Positions 41,431 to 51,067 of a DNA stretch of 64,000 bases are shown here, in pieces. Both the position numbers and the translations under genes were made by a program. The notes under the pieces are model-generated. The model did no database searches, had not been told where the DNA came from, and saw only the letters and a program-made list of their open reading frames with translations. Every line of letters starts with the position of its first letter. The first letter of the stretch is position 1. Origin of the DNA: an uncultured Elusimicrobiales bacterium (GTDB lineage Bacteria; Elusimicrobiota; Elusimicrobia; Elusimicrobiales; Elusimicrobiaceae); NCBI GenBank assembly GCA_934662565.1, contig CAKUKI010000005.1, positions 62,001-126,000 of the forward strand, read 5' to 3'.

Positions 41431-43116
41431 TTACTCCTCTTGCAAAACGCGCAAATTGCGTTTTGCCGTTTTGTTTTTGGGGTTTAATTGTAAGGCTTGC
41501 AAATAAAAATTTTCCGCCGCTTTATCGTCCCCCGCTATAACGGCCGCCGTGCCGAGCCCCATAAGCGGCAAATAATCGCCCGGGGCCTCTTTTTGGGCCT
41601 TGTAAAATTCCTCCGCCGCGGCGGCGGAGTTGCCCGCCACCAAATGCGCCAGGCCCAATAGTAAAGCGGTTTCCGCTCCGGCGGGAGTGTCCGCCGCGCT
41701 TAAATCTTCCACCGCGCTTTTGACCAGCACCAACCACGATTTCCCCGTCACCCAAAGGCCCATATCGTTGCCCACAATACGCGGGTCATACGCGGCGCGG
41801 GGCGCGGAGGTGTTCTCTTGCGTGAGGGCATACGGGGCGGCGTAATCCTGCGTGCGCCCTTGCAAAGAAAGCGAAATATCATATTTGTTTTGCCCTTGCG
41901 CCACCGCGTGCTGAAGCCCCGCCACAAAGGTTTTTATTTGTTCCTCGCGCTCCTGCGGGGTGGCGGCGTTTAACACAAAACTGCGGTTAAAAGCCATGGG
42001 CAGAACGGTGTTTTCGTTAGGGATAGCCCCCGCGGCATGGATTTTTTCGTAAGCTTGTTCAAAGCGGGTGGAACGGTTTTTAGGCGCGGTTTTGGGCGTT
42101 TGTTGCAACGGCGTGTATTGAATGTCCACCGCTATTTGGACCTCTTTATTAGCGGGAACGCGGGAGAGATTTTGGCTGAAGTTGGCAATTTCTTTTTGGA
42201 ACGCCTCCGCCGTGCGGCCGTTAGAGCGGTACACCGCGTTTAGGGCCAGACCGTCTTGCTTAAAACGCACGATAGAAAACGCGGCGTCCAAGGTGTCGCG
42301 CGCGTCTTGCGGGCGGTTTTGCTCATACAACAGTTTGGCTAGGCGCAGGCGGGCCACAAAATCGCCCGATTTGGTACGCACCGCTTTTTTATAGAATTTC
42401 AACGCCTGCGCGGGGCGGTTTGTTTTTTCGTACAGGGCACCTAAAGAAAGCATGGCGTCTTCGTAATGGACAAACAAAGAAAGGGCCTTTTTGAAACTTG
42501 CTTCCGCTTGGGCATCCCGCCCCAGCGTTTCATACAAGGCCCCTAATTGGTAATGGTACAAAGGTTCCCGCGGGGCCAGTTCCACCGCGCGGCGTAGGTG
42601 GTCCAAGGCGCTATCCCAATTTTTTTGTACGGCATAGGTGGAACCTAAATTCATTTGCGTATCGGCCTTGTTGGGGTCTAACTGGGCGGAGCGCATAAAG
42701 TATTCGTGCGCTTGCTGAACATCCCCTTTCCACCCGTAGGCAATACCCAACAGTTGGTAGGCCAGCGCGTTTTGCGGGTCCAAAGAGAGGGCCTCGCGGT
42801 ATTCGCTCATGGCTTCGTCCACCTTGCCGCTCCAATAGAGCGCCGCACCCAAAAGCAAAAATGCCATGGGGTCTTTGGGGTTTTTGATGACGGCCTTGGC
42901 AAAAGAGTTTTGCGCCTCTGCATAGCGCGAAAGGCCCATTTCCATTAGTCCGCGGCGCATATCGGTACGGGATTGGTCCTGCATGATTTTATCCCACACG
43001 GTGGTGGAATAATCGGTGCGGATACTTTCCCGCCCGAACGAAAACGGAAACACGCCCCCGCACACCGGAGCGGCCGCCACGCACCCACACAGTAAAAACA
43101 AAACTATTTTGCGCAT
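41431..43116 (-). CDS. Exported TPR protein
   Basis: The 561-residue protein has a signal peptide (MRKIVLFLLCGCVAAAPVCG; a lipid anchor is not clear). At least seven TPR units follow between about 50 and 310, for example PMAFLLLGAALYWSGKVDEA and ALAYQLLGIAYGWKGDVQQA. A second helical part follows, and the end has another TPR pair (YLPLMGLGTAAVIAGDDKAA). It probably scaffolds proteins in the periplasm. The ATG at 43116 has no ribosome binding site, but TATCAT lies 6 nt upstream. An upstream start would read through a GC-rich intergenic hairpin region and is rejected. Confidence 0.8.
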   Translation of the reverse strand: MRKIVLFLLCGCVAAAPVCGGVFPFSFGRESIRTDYSTTVWDKIMQDQSRTDMRRGLMEMGLSRYAEAQNSFAKAVIKNPKDPMAFLLLGAALYWSGKVDEAMSEYREALSLDPQNALAYQLLGIAYGWKGDVQQAHEYFMRSAQLDPNKADTQMNLGSTYAVQKNWDSALDHLRRAVELAPREPLYHYQLGALYETLGRDAQAEASFKKALSLFVHYEDAMLSLGALYEKTNRPAQALKFYKKAVRTKSGDFVARLRLAKLLYEQNRPQDARDTLDAAFSIVRFKQDGLALNAVYRSNGRTAEAFQKEIANFSQNLSRVPANKEVQIAVDIQYTPLQQTPKTAPKNRSTRFEQAYEKIHAAGAIPNENTVLPMAFNRSFVLNAATPQEREEQIKTFVAGLQHAVAQGQNKYDISLSLQGRTQDYAAPYALTQENTSAPRAAYDPRIVGNDMGLWVTGKSWLVLVKSAVEDLSAADTPAGAETALLLGLAHLVAGNSAAAAEEFYKAQKEAPGDYLPLMGLGTAAVIAGDDKAAENFYLQALQLNPKNKTAKRNLRVLQEE

Positions 43117-43122
43117 AAATAT

Positions 43123-43128
43123 ATGATA
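43123..43128 (-). promoter_or_regulatory. Putative -10 box of the leaderless TPR gene
   Basis: TATCAT on the minus strand ends 6 nt before the ATG at 43116. The match to the consensus is five of six. Confidence 0.4.
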
Positions 43129-43261
43129 GATAAAAACCGCGCCGCACGGCAACCGCCCAGTTGGGCTAGGCCCACAAACCACAAGGGCCCGCCGTTGCCC
43201 TGCATTATGCCGTAAACGCTTAAGCCCGCCCATGGAAAGTGGCAAGCACTGCCCCATAAAC

Positions 43262-43292
43262 AACAAGGGCCCGCTTTACGCGGGCCCCTGTT
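43262..43292 (-). terminator. Terminator of the seven-gene cluster
   Basis: AACAAGGGCCCGC (43262-43274) pairs with GCGGGCCCCTGTT (43280-43292), with one mismatch. On the minus strand it is 22 nt after the stop codon of the 1341-residue gene; the following sequence is only moderately T-rich. Confidence 0.65.
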
Positions 43293-43313
43293 AAAACTAC
43301 GGTTGCTTTTGGG

Positions 43314-46300
43314 TTATTTAGTTGTTTTAACAACATTTTGGCCGGATTGACCTTGCTTATTATCTCCGCCATAGTCCCGTTTGTCTACGTTCATTTGGGT
43401 ATAGCCGGTTTCTGGTTTGTAGTTCAAACCGTTTTTGCATACTAAGTTCAGGTACGCAAGCACATCAGACACACTCATGCGTTGATTGTCATACACCTCA
43501 CATCCGTTTGCATCATAGAACGGTTGGTTATATACCGCATGGTAGTTATTACGCCATGTACGGGTACCGCTATTGCTATCGGAATCACCACCGCTCCATT
43601 CATTATATCCAGATACTTGTTGGTTCTTATTTTTCCTATCAACATTTTGTGCACGATAGGAAGAAAGACGCCGCGACGGCAAATTAAGCGCATTCCCTTG
43701 TTCGTAAGGCCGTTGCATAACAGCAAGAGGGAAATAACCGTCTTTACCTATGCCTCTTTCAAGCAAAGCATCCGTATAACCCACAAAACCGGCCGGATAG
43801 TATTTTGTATCGTTGGTACCTTGTACATCTCCGCTATCCCAGTAGCTGTGGTCATAATAGCCCCAGTGATAAATGGGGTTATCCGTAAAGCGAGGATCAG
43901 CGATGTTTATTGTTCCTTTCTTTTTTTTGCTATACACTTTAACCGTTTTCATAGGGAACAGATAAGAATCCGGCCCTACATATACGGCAAATGTACCAAA
44001 CACGTTGTTTAACTCCGACCGTTTCGGCACGCTCGGGTCCGCCGACATCTGGGCAATAGACCGCGCTAAATAACACACACTCTTAACAGGTACGGTGTTT
44101 GTGTCCCCTGGTTTTTTGGACATATAGTCCAGTACAGTCAGATAGTCGTGAATCGTCAGCCACCATTCACCTTTAGTTTCTTCTTGTTTCAAAATACCCT
44201 CTGCCTTAGCAATAACTTGAGAAGCCTTTTGATTAGATAGCCTCAACTCCTCAAATTGAGGGTCACTCACGGGCGTATTTGCTTTCTGTAAACTATTGTA
44301 ACTATCTTGATTGCTTTTAATAGCCTCGTTGCTTTTCTGAATAACCGTTTTTAATACTTCTTTCGCATTTTTTTGGCATTCCTCACACCAAATAGGGTTA
44401 TTTTCATACGCAGTATTAATTGTTTGCTTTTTCGGTTGTTCGTTTGCAAAAGTCTTGAATTCCGTCAGATTATCGCACGAATAATTTGCCAGTTCCCCAC
44501 CTGTTTGAACGATCACAACAGGCTGAGGCGGAGGAATAACTTTTTCATTTTCCACCGGCACATCATCCGCGGCGGTACGCTGGCTGGAGCGTTCCACGGC
44601 TTTCCAGTTTACAACGGCTTTTACTTTACCGTCTGCACCGCTTAAATCAAACCCTTGTTTCAAGGTACCGTTTTCAAACGCGGCAGGATATTCTTTTTTA
44701 AGAACTTCGCGGGCGTCCTTAATACGGTAATCTTGCAAGCGGTTGCCACCATTTACTTTTGCAGTACCAGCAATGGGTTCAATAAATTGCGGAGGCACTT
44801 TCACCGGAATTACTTGTCCGTCAATCTCGTAATTAATAACAGCCGACACATCGTATTCCTTAAAGTCTTTAGTAGAAGGAATAGTCAAGGTAGCTTCCGG
44901 GCTGTTATTTTGAACCTTTTTACCCAAAATAGCCAAGTCCGTAAATACGCACGGGGTCACCAACTCAAACGCATTGTCTTGGCGTTCTTTACGCTTGAAT
45001 ACTTTGTCGTTCGTTTTTTCGTTCCCGGCCGAGCGCCCACTGCGGCGTTGGATGTAGCTACGGTCAAAGTCAAAATAGACCATAGGCATAGCCGGCAACT
45101 TGGCGTTGTTGTTGCTGGGTTTACCCGTAATAGCCAACGGCTGTTTGGTAATCAACCCGCGGATATAGCGTAAATCCAAGCGGCCAAACGCTTCTTTGGC
45201 CTGCGCATACGCTTCCGCATAACCGGGTTCTTTTTCCAATTCATAGAAGGTATTGGCTTTGCTACCCAACATTTGGGCCAAAACCAAAATGGTTTCTTCT
45301 TTGAATTTGCGGTATTCAAACTCCTGCCCCGCCGCAATGTAAATTACACAGTCGTGGTAGTTGATTTCCGGGTCTTTATCCACATTGTTCCCGTTATCAC
45401 CGGCATTGGAGTTTATATCTTCATAACTATAACGCCCTTGCACACGGCCATTCTGTTGGGAACGGCGGGCAAAGTTATTGCCAACCAGCGGGCCACCTTC
45501 TTCATGGGCTTTATCCAAAGAATGGTTCAAAACATCAATTTCTTTCTTTAACGCGCTGGCAGTGTAAGTTTTACCTTCAAACTTAATCGTTTTCTTGCCA
45601 CCTTTTACTTTAGATTGCGTTTCCAAGGTTTTTAATGCGGTTTTTGCCCGAGAAATCAAGGCATACGCAGCATCTAAAGATATTTGGGGTTCTACATCTT
45701 CCACACCCGTAGAAGTAGCTTTGGTGTACTGGCGGGAGCTGTCAAACCCGCACAGGCGCAAGTTTCTGTTGGCAAACGGGCTGTTGTTGCGTGCCACTAC
45801 AAAGTGGTAGGCGTTCCATTTGGAATAATTGCCGGTCAGCTTCATAGAGTAAACTTTGTTAATTTCAAAGTCTTTGCACGCGGCTTTACCTTCCCCATTG
45901 GCAGAGGTAATATCCGCATTCGTCATAGCGCCTTTTAACCCGGCTTTACCAAACAAGTTAACGCCCAGACAATCCGCACGGGTTTTTAAGAAACCGCCAC
46001 CTTGGGCTTTAGCATCTTGCCATTTGCAACCTGCGGCTCCGCCGCCTTTTTCATTTTTACACCATTTTTTGAACTTGCCCAAAATATTGATATTGGGGTT
46101 AGCCGCTTTCAGTTCTGCAGCTGTTTTATATACAATATCATTACATTTACAACCGGCGTCCTGGGCATCACTGCCACTGGCGCCAAACATCTCGCCCATG
46201 GCACCGTCGTCTTCACCGGTCAGCAAGCAGTTAATAACACCGCCCAAAATGTTTTGGGCCAGCTTGTCACCCCAGTCAATCCAGTTCCATTTGCGGTTGA

Positions 46301-47339
46301 ATTTCTTTTCCCATTCCATTTGGGAACGGGTCTTCATCAAATCCCACCACCACGGGGTAATGCTGTTAAAGCCAAAACCGTGTTTCAAGTCACTCGCGCC
46401 GCCGCCGTGACGGTCACTAGAGCCGGACAAACCGCCAATGCGGCCCGGATTGATAGGCGCAAACTGCGCATCACGCAAGGCTTGCATGGCGTTGGCTTTG
46501 CTTAACGCATCTTTGGAACGGCGCGCCAGTTCCGCATTCCCCATGCCAAAATAACCGCGGGAAGGTTTCCCCGCCGCTTGCAAGGGTTGCAAAGATACCG
46601 GCTTCGGCGCGGTGCGCGGGCCGGAGGCACGCACTTTTTTAGCGGCGCCTTTCAAACTGCCGCCCCACGGGGTGACGTTCAAACCGCCGCCCGCACTGGC
46701 CATAGGCGCGCGGCCCATTTCTTTAATTTTAGTAGCAGAACGGCGGAACGCGGCACGGGTGGCCGGGGCCGCCTTTCTTCTGTAAATGTTTGTGGTCGTT
46801 TCCGTGCTGGGACCGGTGGACGAGTACGAAGAGCCCGACGACGTATCGCCAAGGCCGCTGCGGTCGTAATCTTCCATAGAATCCACCGCGGAAGAAGAAT
46901 CTTCTTCTCCCGAGCCAAACCCTTTAATCAGGCTCAACGGGTCACGCGCGGAAAGCTGGGCAATTTGACCGTCCGGATCCGTCACGGCCGTATCAAAGCC
47001 GTAGCGTTCGGGGTCAAAGGCCGTTTCCTCGCTAGACGGGGCAATAACAGGTTCTTCGTTCACTTGGCCGCTGTATTTGTACAAAAACGGCAGCAACAAG
47101 AGCGCCACTAATGCGGCAATGAAGAACGGCGCATCGCGTTTGGTCCGCTCAAAGAGCGTCTTTCTCGGGCGGCCGTTGCTCCCAATCTTGGAGGAAATAC
47201 GATTAGCAAAAGACGGAGAAGCAGCAGTTTTGCTGTTCTTTATCTTATCGCTAAAGGTAAAACTGTCTTTTTTCTCTTCTTTAGTAGAAGAACCAAAGAT
47301 AGGGAAAATAGACTTTTTCTCTTTTTTTTCCTCTGGCAT
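43314..47339 (-). CDS. Very large single-pass membrane protein of the seven-gene cluster (1341 aa)
   Basis: The 1341-residue protein has a charged cytoplasmic N-terminus (1-68), one membrane segment (FFIAALVALLLLPFLYKY, about 71-88) and a very long outer part. The outer part begins with a Ser/Gly-rich stretch (about 150-180) and continues with basic and Gly-rich linkers. There are further structured regions rich in Cys (CKCNDI, WCEECQKN, CVFTD) and aromatic residues (HWGYYDHSYWDSGD). A segment at about 275-300 (MGNAELARRSKDALSKANAMQ) faintly resembles the motif shared by the 492- and 500-residue proteins. I recognise no family. AGGAGG precedes the ATG. It is the last gene of the cluster. Confidence 0.8.
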   Translation of the reverse strand: MPEEKKEKKSIFPIFGSSTKEEKKDSFTFSDKIKNSKTAASPSFANRISSKIGSNGRPRKTLFERTKRDAPFFIAALVALLLLPFLYKYSGQVNEEPVIAPSSEETAFDPERYGFDTAVTDPDGQIAQLSARDPLSLIKGFGSGEEDSSSAVDSMEDYDRSGLGDTSSGSSYSSTGPSTETTTNIYRRKAAPATRAAFRRSATKIKEMGRAPMASAGGGLNVTPWGGSLKGAAKKVRASGPRTAPKPVSLQPLQAAGKPSRGYFGMGNAELARRSKDALSKANAMQALRDAQFAPINPGRIGGLSGSSDRHGGGASDLKHGFGFNSITPWWWDLMKTRSQMEWEKKFNRKWNWIDWGDKLAQNILGGVINCLLTGEDDGAMGEMFGASGSDAQDAGCKCNDIVYKTAAELKAANPNINILGKFKKWCKNEKGGGAAGCKWQDAKAQGGGFLKTRADCLGVNLFGKAGLKGAMTNADITSANGEGKAACKDFEINKVYSMKLTGNYSKWNAYHFVVARNNSPFANRNLRLCGFDSSRQYTKATSTGVEDVEPQISLDAAYALISRAKTALKTLETQSKVKGGKKTIKFEGKTYTASALKKEIDVLNHSLDKAHEEGGPLVGNNFARRSQQNGRVQGRYSYEDINSNAGDNGNNVDKDPEINYHDCVIYIAAGQEFEYRKFKEETILVLAQMLGSKANTFYELEKEPGYAEAYAQAKEAFGRLDLRYIRGLITKQPLAITGKPSNNNAKLPAMPMVYFDFDRSYIQRRSGRSAGNEKTNDKVFKRKERQDNAFELVTPCVFTDLAILGKKVQNNSPEATLTIPSTKDFKEYDVSAVINYEIDGQVIPVKVPPQFIEPIAGTAKVNGGNRLQDYRIKDAREVLKKEYPAAFENGTLKQGFDLSGADGKVKAVVNWKAVERSSQRTAADDVPVENEKVIPPPQPVVIVQTGGELANYSCDNLTEFKTFANEQPKKQTINTAYENNPIWCEECQKNAKEVLKTVIQKSNEAIKSNQDSYNSLQKANTPVSDPQFEELRLSNQKASQVIAKAEGILKQEETKGEWWLTIHDYLTVLDYMSKKPGDTNTVPVKSVCYLARSIAQMSADPSVPKRSELNNVFGTFAVYVGPDSYLFPMKTVKVYSKKKKGTINIADPRFTDNPIYHWGYYDHSYWDSGDVQGTNDTKYYPAGFVGYTDALLERGIGKDGYFPLAVMQRPYEQGNALNLPSRRLSSYRAQNVDRKNKNQQVSGYNEWSGGDSDSNSGTRTWRNNYHAVYNQPFYDANGCEVYDNQRMSVSDVLAYLNLVCKNGLNYKPETGYTQMNVDKRDYGGDNKQGQSGQNVVKTTK

Positions 47340-47546
47340 AAATGCCTCCTATAAAAAATAAATTCTTTTGCGTATAAATATAAACTAGGCTGGAATTGCC
47401 GAACCTGACGGTTCCCAATTACACAACCTCGCACATTTACAAATTGTACATCTTTACTTCCCCCAGCCAAAACCGAGGGCCCACCATACAACTATATACT
47501 AATATGTTAGCAACTGAAACGCAAATAATCAAGGCCTATTTTTTGC
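47340..47546. other. Longest gap inside the seven-gene cluster
   Basis: This 207-nt interval between the 588- and 1341-residue genes has no gene. An inverted repeat (AAACGCAAATA at 47517-47527 with TATTTGCGTTT at 47548-47558) overlaps the upstream stop codon and may be a weak terminator. A separate promoter for the 1341-residue gene is possible, but I see no good -35/-10 pair. Confidence 0.5.
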
Positions 47547-49313
47547 CTATTTGCGTTTTTGGGTATTTTCATCCAAATAACTCCAGTTTTTCGTGTCCGA
47601 AAGGTCCGTCTCCGGAAAGAAATCACTGGGGGTGGAGGTAGCGTTGCCCCCCCATACAGGGATATTAAACGTGCCTTGCACGCTTTGCGTCACTTCTTGG
47701 TCCGAAAATTGCTCCGGATTAGGCACATAATCTTCCAAATTTACTTCTTTGGCTTCTTCGCCCGTGCGTTCGGCTTCTTCTTCGGCTGCCTGTTTATCAT
47801 TCTGATATTTGGCATATTCCACACAGGCTTTATCAAATTCATCCAATTTATCGTCCAAATTCAGCGTGGTGCACTGGCCTTCCCTATTTTGTTTATAGGA
47901 AAATTCCATCATACATTTTTCGTTTAGCTTGTCGTAATTTCCCTTTACGCTTTTGCACGAATTGCGCACATCCGCCAACGCCGTGCGCCATGCGGAAACT
48001 TTGCTGGGGTTGCCGCAATCCGCCGGAAAATTAGGGAAAGTACCCTGCAAAGCATTTACTTTATTTTTTACATCATTCACTGTGTTGTTAATTTCCCCGC
48101 CAAAATTTTTAGAAGCCTGTTCACACTCCATTTGGCGTTTTTCTTGTAATTTGGCGTTGCCCACATCTGCCACCACGTCGTCCGCTTCCAAGCCAGCCAT
48201 GGCAATCCCGCCCGAGGCGGTAAAAATCTTTTGTGGCATATCAGACCCCACTAACCCCGCCGCCGCCAATGTTTTTTTGAGCGGGACTTGTTTGGCGCGC
48301 TGGGCCGCCTGACTGGTTAGCCACACATAACGAAAATCCGCCACAGAGCCGCGGGCATTTTCCAAATTCATTAAAGCAGACCCCGCACCGCCCAATTTTT
48401 TATCCAATGTCACGGTTTCTTCGCGCATGGCTTTTCTCAAAATATCGTTTTTCCAATCCGAATGAACGGAACCTACAATATTGGCTTTTAATTTTTTCAA
48501 ATCCGCACTGCCGTTATACGCATTTTTTGGGTCCCGCATAATGGCGTTGGAATCTGTACCGTAATACATATCCGGCTGCACTTTGGCGGAGGCTTGGGCA
48601 TCCGAACTTAACGCATTTAATTTCCCCGCGCGGTTGAACCGCACCCCTTTGTTTTTTTCCTCCTCCGCGCCGGTTTTGGCGGCCCCTTTTACACGGTCCG
48701 CCGCTTTGCCTTGCCCATACAAAGAAGCGTTTACCGCGCGCATATCAATCAAGGCGGACGTTTCGTTCCCCACCGCGCCATAGGCACCGGCCCCGCGGGA
48801 TAAAGCATCAAAGCGGCCGGCTTGCGTGGAAAACACCCCATAAGCGTTTTTTTCCTGACGGGCCTGTGGGCCGCGCTCGTCATCAGCCCAGTAAAATAAC
48901 GCTTTTAAGAAGGAAATAGACGCCATTTGCTCCTCACTATACCCCATAGCACGGGCTAAGGTGGACAAAACAGGAATATCCTTTACATTCGGCACACTGC
49001 TTACCCCTAAAAACAGTAAAAGGAGCAAGAGTAGCGCGTACATTTTTTTGGAAAACAACGGTTTCTTTTTAGCGGGAGATTGGACCGGTAAATGCGGCGG
49101 ACGACCCGACGGTGCTGGTTGCATAGCCGCGGGTTGGGCGCCGGAAACAGGCGCGGTTGTTTGCACCGGTTGCAATTTGGATTGCGGCACCGGTTGCGGG
49201 TTTACCGTTCCTTGGGCAGAAACACCAGCCGCCCCCGAAGGAACCTCTTGCGGGGGCTGCATTTTATCTTCCCCTGTATGTGGGGTTAAATTGGGGGGCA
49301 GCTGGTCTACCAT
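47547..49313 (-). CDS. Single-pass membrane protein with Pro/Gln-rich N-terminus (588 aa)
   Basis: The 588-residue protein has a cytoplasmic Pro/Gln/Ala-rich segment (1-82), a KKK/SKK flank and one membrane segment (MYALLLLLLLFLGVSS, about 91-106). A long outer part follows that is Ala/Lys-rich and partly coiled coil. Six Cys lie in the last third (QMECEQ, PADCGNP, RNSCKSV, EKCMME, GQCTTL, KACVEY) and probably pair. It belongs to no family I know. AGGAG lies before the ATG. It is the sixth gene of the cluster. Confidence 0.8.
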   Translation of the reverse strand: MVDQLPPNLTPHTGEDKMQPPQEVPSGAAGVSAQGTVNPQPVPQSKLQPVQTTAPVSGAQPAAMQPAPSGRPPHLPVQSPAKKKPLFSKKMYALLLLLLLFLGVSSVPNVKDIPVLSTLARAMGYSEEQMASISFLKALFYWADDERGPQARQEKNAYGVFSTQAGRFDALSRGAGAYGAVGNETSALIDMRAVNASLYGQGKAADRVKGAAKTGAEEEKNKGVRFNRAGKLNALSSDAQASAKVQPDMYYGTDSNAIMRDPKNAYNGSADLKKLKANIVGSVHSDWKNDILRKAMREETVTLDKKLGGAGSALMNLENARGSVADFRYVWLTSQAAQRAKQVPLKKTLAAAGLVGSDMPQKIFTASGGIAMAGLEADDVVADVGNAKLQEKRQMECEQASKNFGGEINNTVNDVKNKVNALQGTFPNFPADCGNPSKVSAWRTALADVRNSCKSVKGNYDKLNEKCMMEFSYKQNREGQCTTLNLDDKLDEFDKACVEYAKYQNDKQAAEEEAERTGEEAKEVNLEDYVPNPEQFSDQEVTQSVQGTFNIPVWGGNATSTPSDFFPETDLSDTKNWSYLDENTQKRK

Positions 49314-49325
49314 AAATTAAAACTC

Positions 49326-49562
49326 CTAATAGGCACCCTGTCCGTTTTGTGCGCGGGTGCGGTGTTCCCACTGGAACTTTTGGAAGCGCTGTTCCCGCTC
49401 CAAACGTTCCTGTTTTTGGGTTTGATATTCGTTCAGCTCGCGCGTGGCTTGCTGGTATTGGGCATCAAAATAGAGCCAAATAGAAAAGCAAGTCAATGCG
49501 ATAACGGCCAAAAGCACAATACCACAAAAACGTCTGAATTTTAAGTTAGCTCTACCGGGCAT
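49326..49562 (-). CDS. Small bitopic coiled-coil protein (78 aa)
   Basis: The 78-residue protein has a basic start (MPGRANLKFRRF), one membrane segment (GIVLLAVIALTCFSIWLYF, about 14-32) and an outer Gln/Glu/Arg-rich coiled coil (about 35-70, QQATRELNEYQTQKQERLER). The layout is like FtsL or FtsB but no sequence match is evident. Its ATG overlaps the stop codon of the 492-residue gene by one base (TAATG), so its amount is tied to that gene. Confidence 0.75.
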   Translation of the reverse strand: MPGRANLKFRRFCGIVLLAVIALTCFSIWLYFDAQYQQATRELNEYQTQKQERLEREQRFQKFQWEHRTRAQNGQGAY

Positions 49563-51040
49563 TATTTATTACCGTCCAAATTTTGGTTTGCTTTATCCGA
49601 GGACTGTTTCAAACCTTGACTTGAAGATTGAATATTTTGAATAGCACCCGGAGCAACACTGGCCACCAAAGCCCCACCGATTAACTGAAAACCGAGTTGC
49701 TTGTTAATCCATGTAGCCGCAGTTGCCAGCTTACCTTGTACCCAACTAAAATAAGAGGCAACTATTAAACCCGCCAATGCTGGCCCCACAAACATACTGG
49801 CTGTAGTAAGCCCCGAGCCTCCCCATTGTTTCATAAACTTGATGGCATCTGCCATAAACAGAGCAATAGCAGTAAGCATAGCCGCACCAATAGCAAAAGC
49901 GGCAATTTTGGAAAAAAGACCGCCTTTCATTAAAGAAGCTATTACAAACATTGCCGGAATGGTTAAGAAAATCAAAGAAATCATAGAGCGCATCAACCGT
50001 TGGCGGTGTTGTTTGCGTTGTAATTCCCGCAAGGTAGTGTCTTGTAAGGTCTGCTCCGCCTTGCCAATGGATTTTACCGTGGGGGCAGAAAAATCTTCAG
50101 AAGCCGTCCCTTCGGAAAGAGCCACCCCGCTATCCAGCGTAATCCCGCCGGAATTGCGAGCACTGGCCAAAAAGGCGCGGCTGCCTTCGTTAGCGGAGCG
50201 GTTTTTATTGCGGGAAATTTCCACCGAGCGTTTGGCAATTTGGTTTAAGGTGCGCCCATCACCAGATTGCATACCACGCCCAACACGGCCACTGCGGGGG
50301 CCGCCGAAGTTTGCAGAACCATTGCCCATATTGGCACTGGAATAAGCAACGGAGCTTTGCGGCATTGCGCCGGAAATTTTATATCCGTCCACGGAACCCA
50401 AAGAATTACCGCCCTTGTTTACATTTCCGCCGGAAGAACCGTTGCGGCCGGAGTGGGAGGCCCCGCCAAAAGTGTTTCCGCTGGCTCCGCCGGAAGCCGT
50501 GGCCATTACCCCACGTTGCGCAACCGACGCCGCGCGGGAAGCACCCGCGTTGGCAGCATCATTCAGGGCCTTCCCGTTGGCTTGCGCTTTGCCGCCCGAA
50601 AGAACTACCCCATTATTGCCGCCCAGCCCTTCGTTGCGGCCGGAAGCAGCGCGCGAGGGTGGATTAACACCGCCTATGTTGGGGGTGCCCACACGGCCGG
50701 AGCCAATGTTATCCACTGCGGCTACGCTAGCATCCGCACCGGCCCAATCGTACCCGAGGCCGGAGCCTTCGGAACTGTTAGCACTGGTAATGCCTTGCGC
50801 ACCGGCGATATTAATGGTGTTTTCCCGCCCAAATTGCGAGGCATCTGCGCCCGCATTACGGCCGGCTTGACCCATTACATACGCGCGGGTAGGGGTTTTG
50901 TCAGCTTGCTGGCCGTCCCCACTGCCCAAATATACCACGCCGGCGGCCGCACCACCCAAAACAGCCGTTAAAGCTACTTTTTGCGGCAGGCCCATTACAA
51001 ATTTGCCGGATTTACTTTTTAAGAAAGTAAACAAGTTCAT
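49562..51040 (-). CDS. Gly/Ser-rich membrane protein with shared motif (492 aa)
   Basis: The 492-residue protein has an N-terminal membrane segment (QKVALTAVLGGAAAGVVYLG, about 20-40) and a Gly/Asn/Ser/Ala-rich region (about 60-260). The motif NRSANEGSRAFLAS...NSGGITL follows at about 278-302. The end has a Gln/Arg-rich helix and several membrane segments (about 347-470, for example MISLIFLTIPAMFVIASLM). The motif is almost identical, and at nearly the same distance from the N-terminus, in the 500-residue protein two genes upstream, so the two are probably paralogs. GGAGG precedes the ATG. No known family. Confidence 0.8.
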   Translation of the reverse strand: MNLFTFLKSKSGKFVMGLPQKVALTAVLGGAAAGVVYLGSGDGQQADKTPTRAYVMGQAGRNAGADASQFGRENTINIAGAQGITSANSSEGSGLGYDWAGADASVAAVDNIGSGRVGTPNIGGVNPPSRAASGRNEGLGGNNGVVLSGGKAQANGKALNDAANAGASRAASVAQRGVMATASGGASGNTFGGASHSGRNGSSGGNVNKGGNSLGSVDGYKISGAMPQSSVAYSSANMGNGSANFGGPRSGRVGRGMQSGDGRTLNQIAKRSVEISRNKNRSANEGSRAFLASARNSGGITLDSGVALSEGTASEDFSAPTVKSIGKAEQTLQDTTLRELQRKQHRQRLMRSMISLIFLTIPAMFVIASLMKGGLFSKIAAFAIGAAMLTAIALFMADAIKFMKQWGGSGLTTASMFVGPALAGLIVASYFSWVQGKLATAATWINKQLGFQLIGGALVASVAPGAIQNIQSSSQGLKQSSDKANQNLDGNK

Positions 51041-51067
51041 AAAATCCTCCGTTTTAATCGCCAGCCG

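Noticed and set aside
43117..43266. Upstream extension of the TPR protein by 50 codons
   Set aside because: It would place a non-membrane sequence before an intact signal peptide and read through a GC-rich intergenic region.
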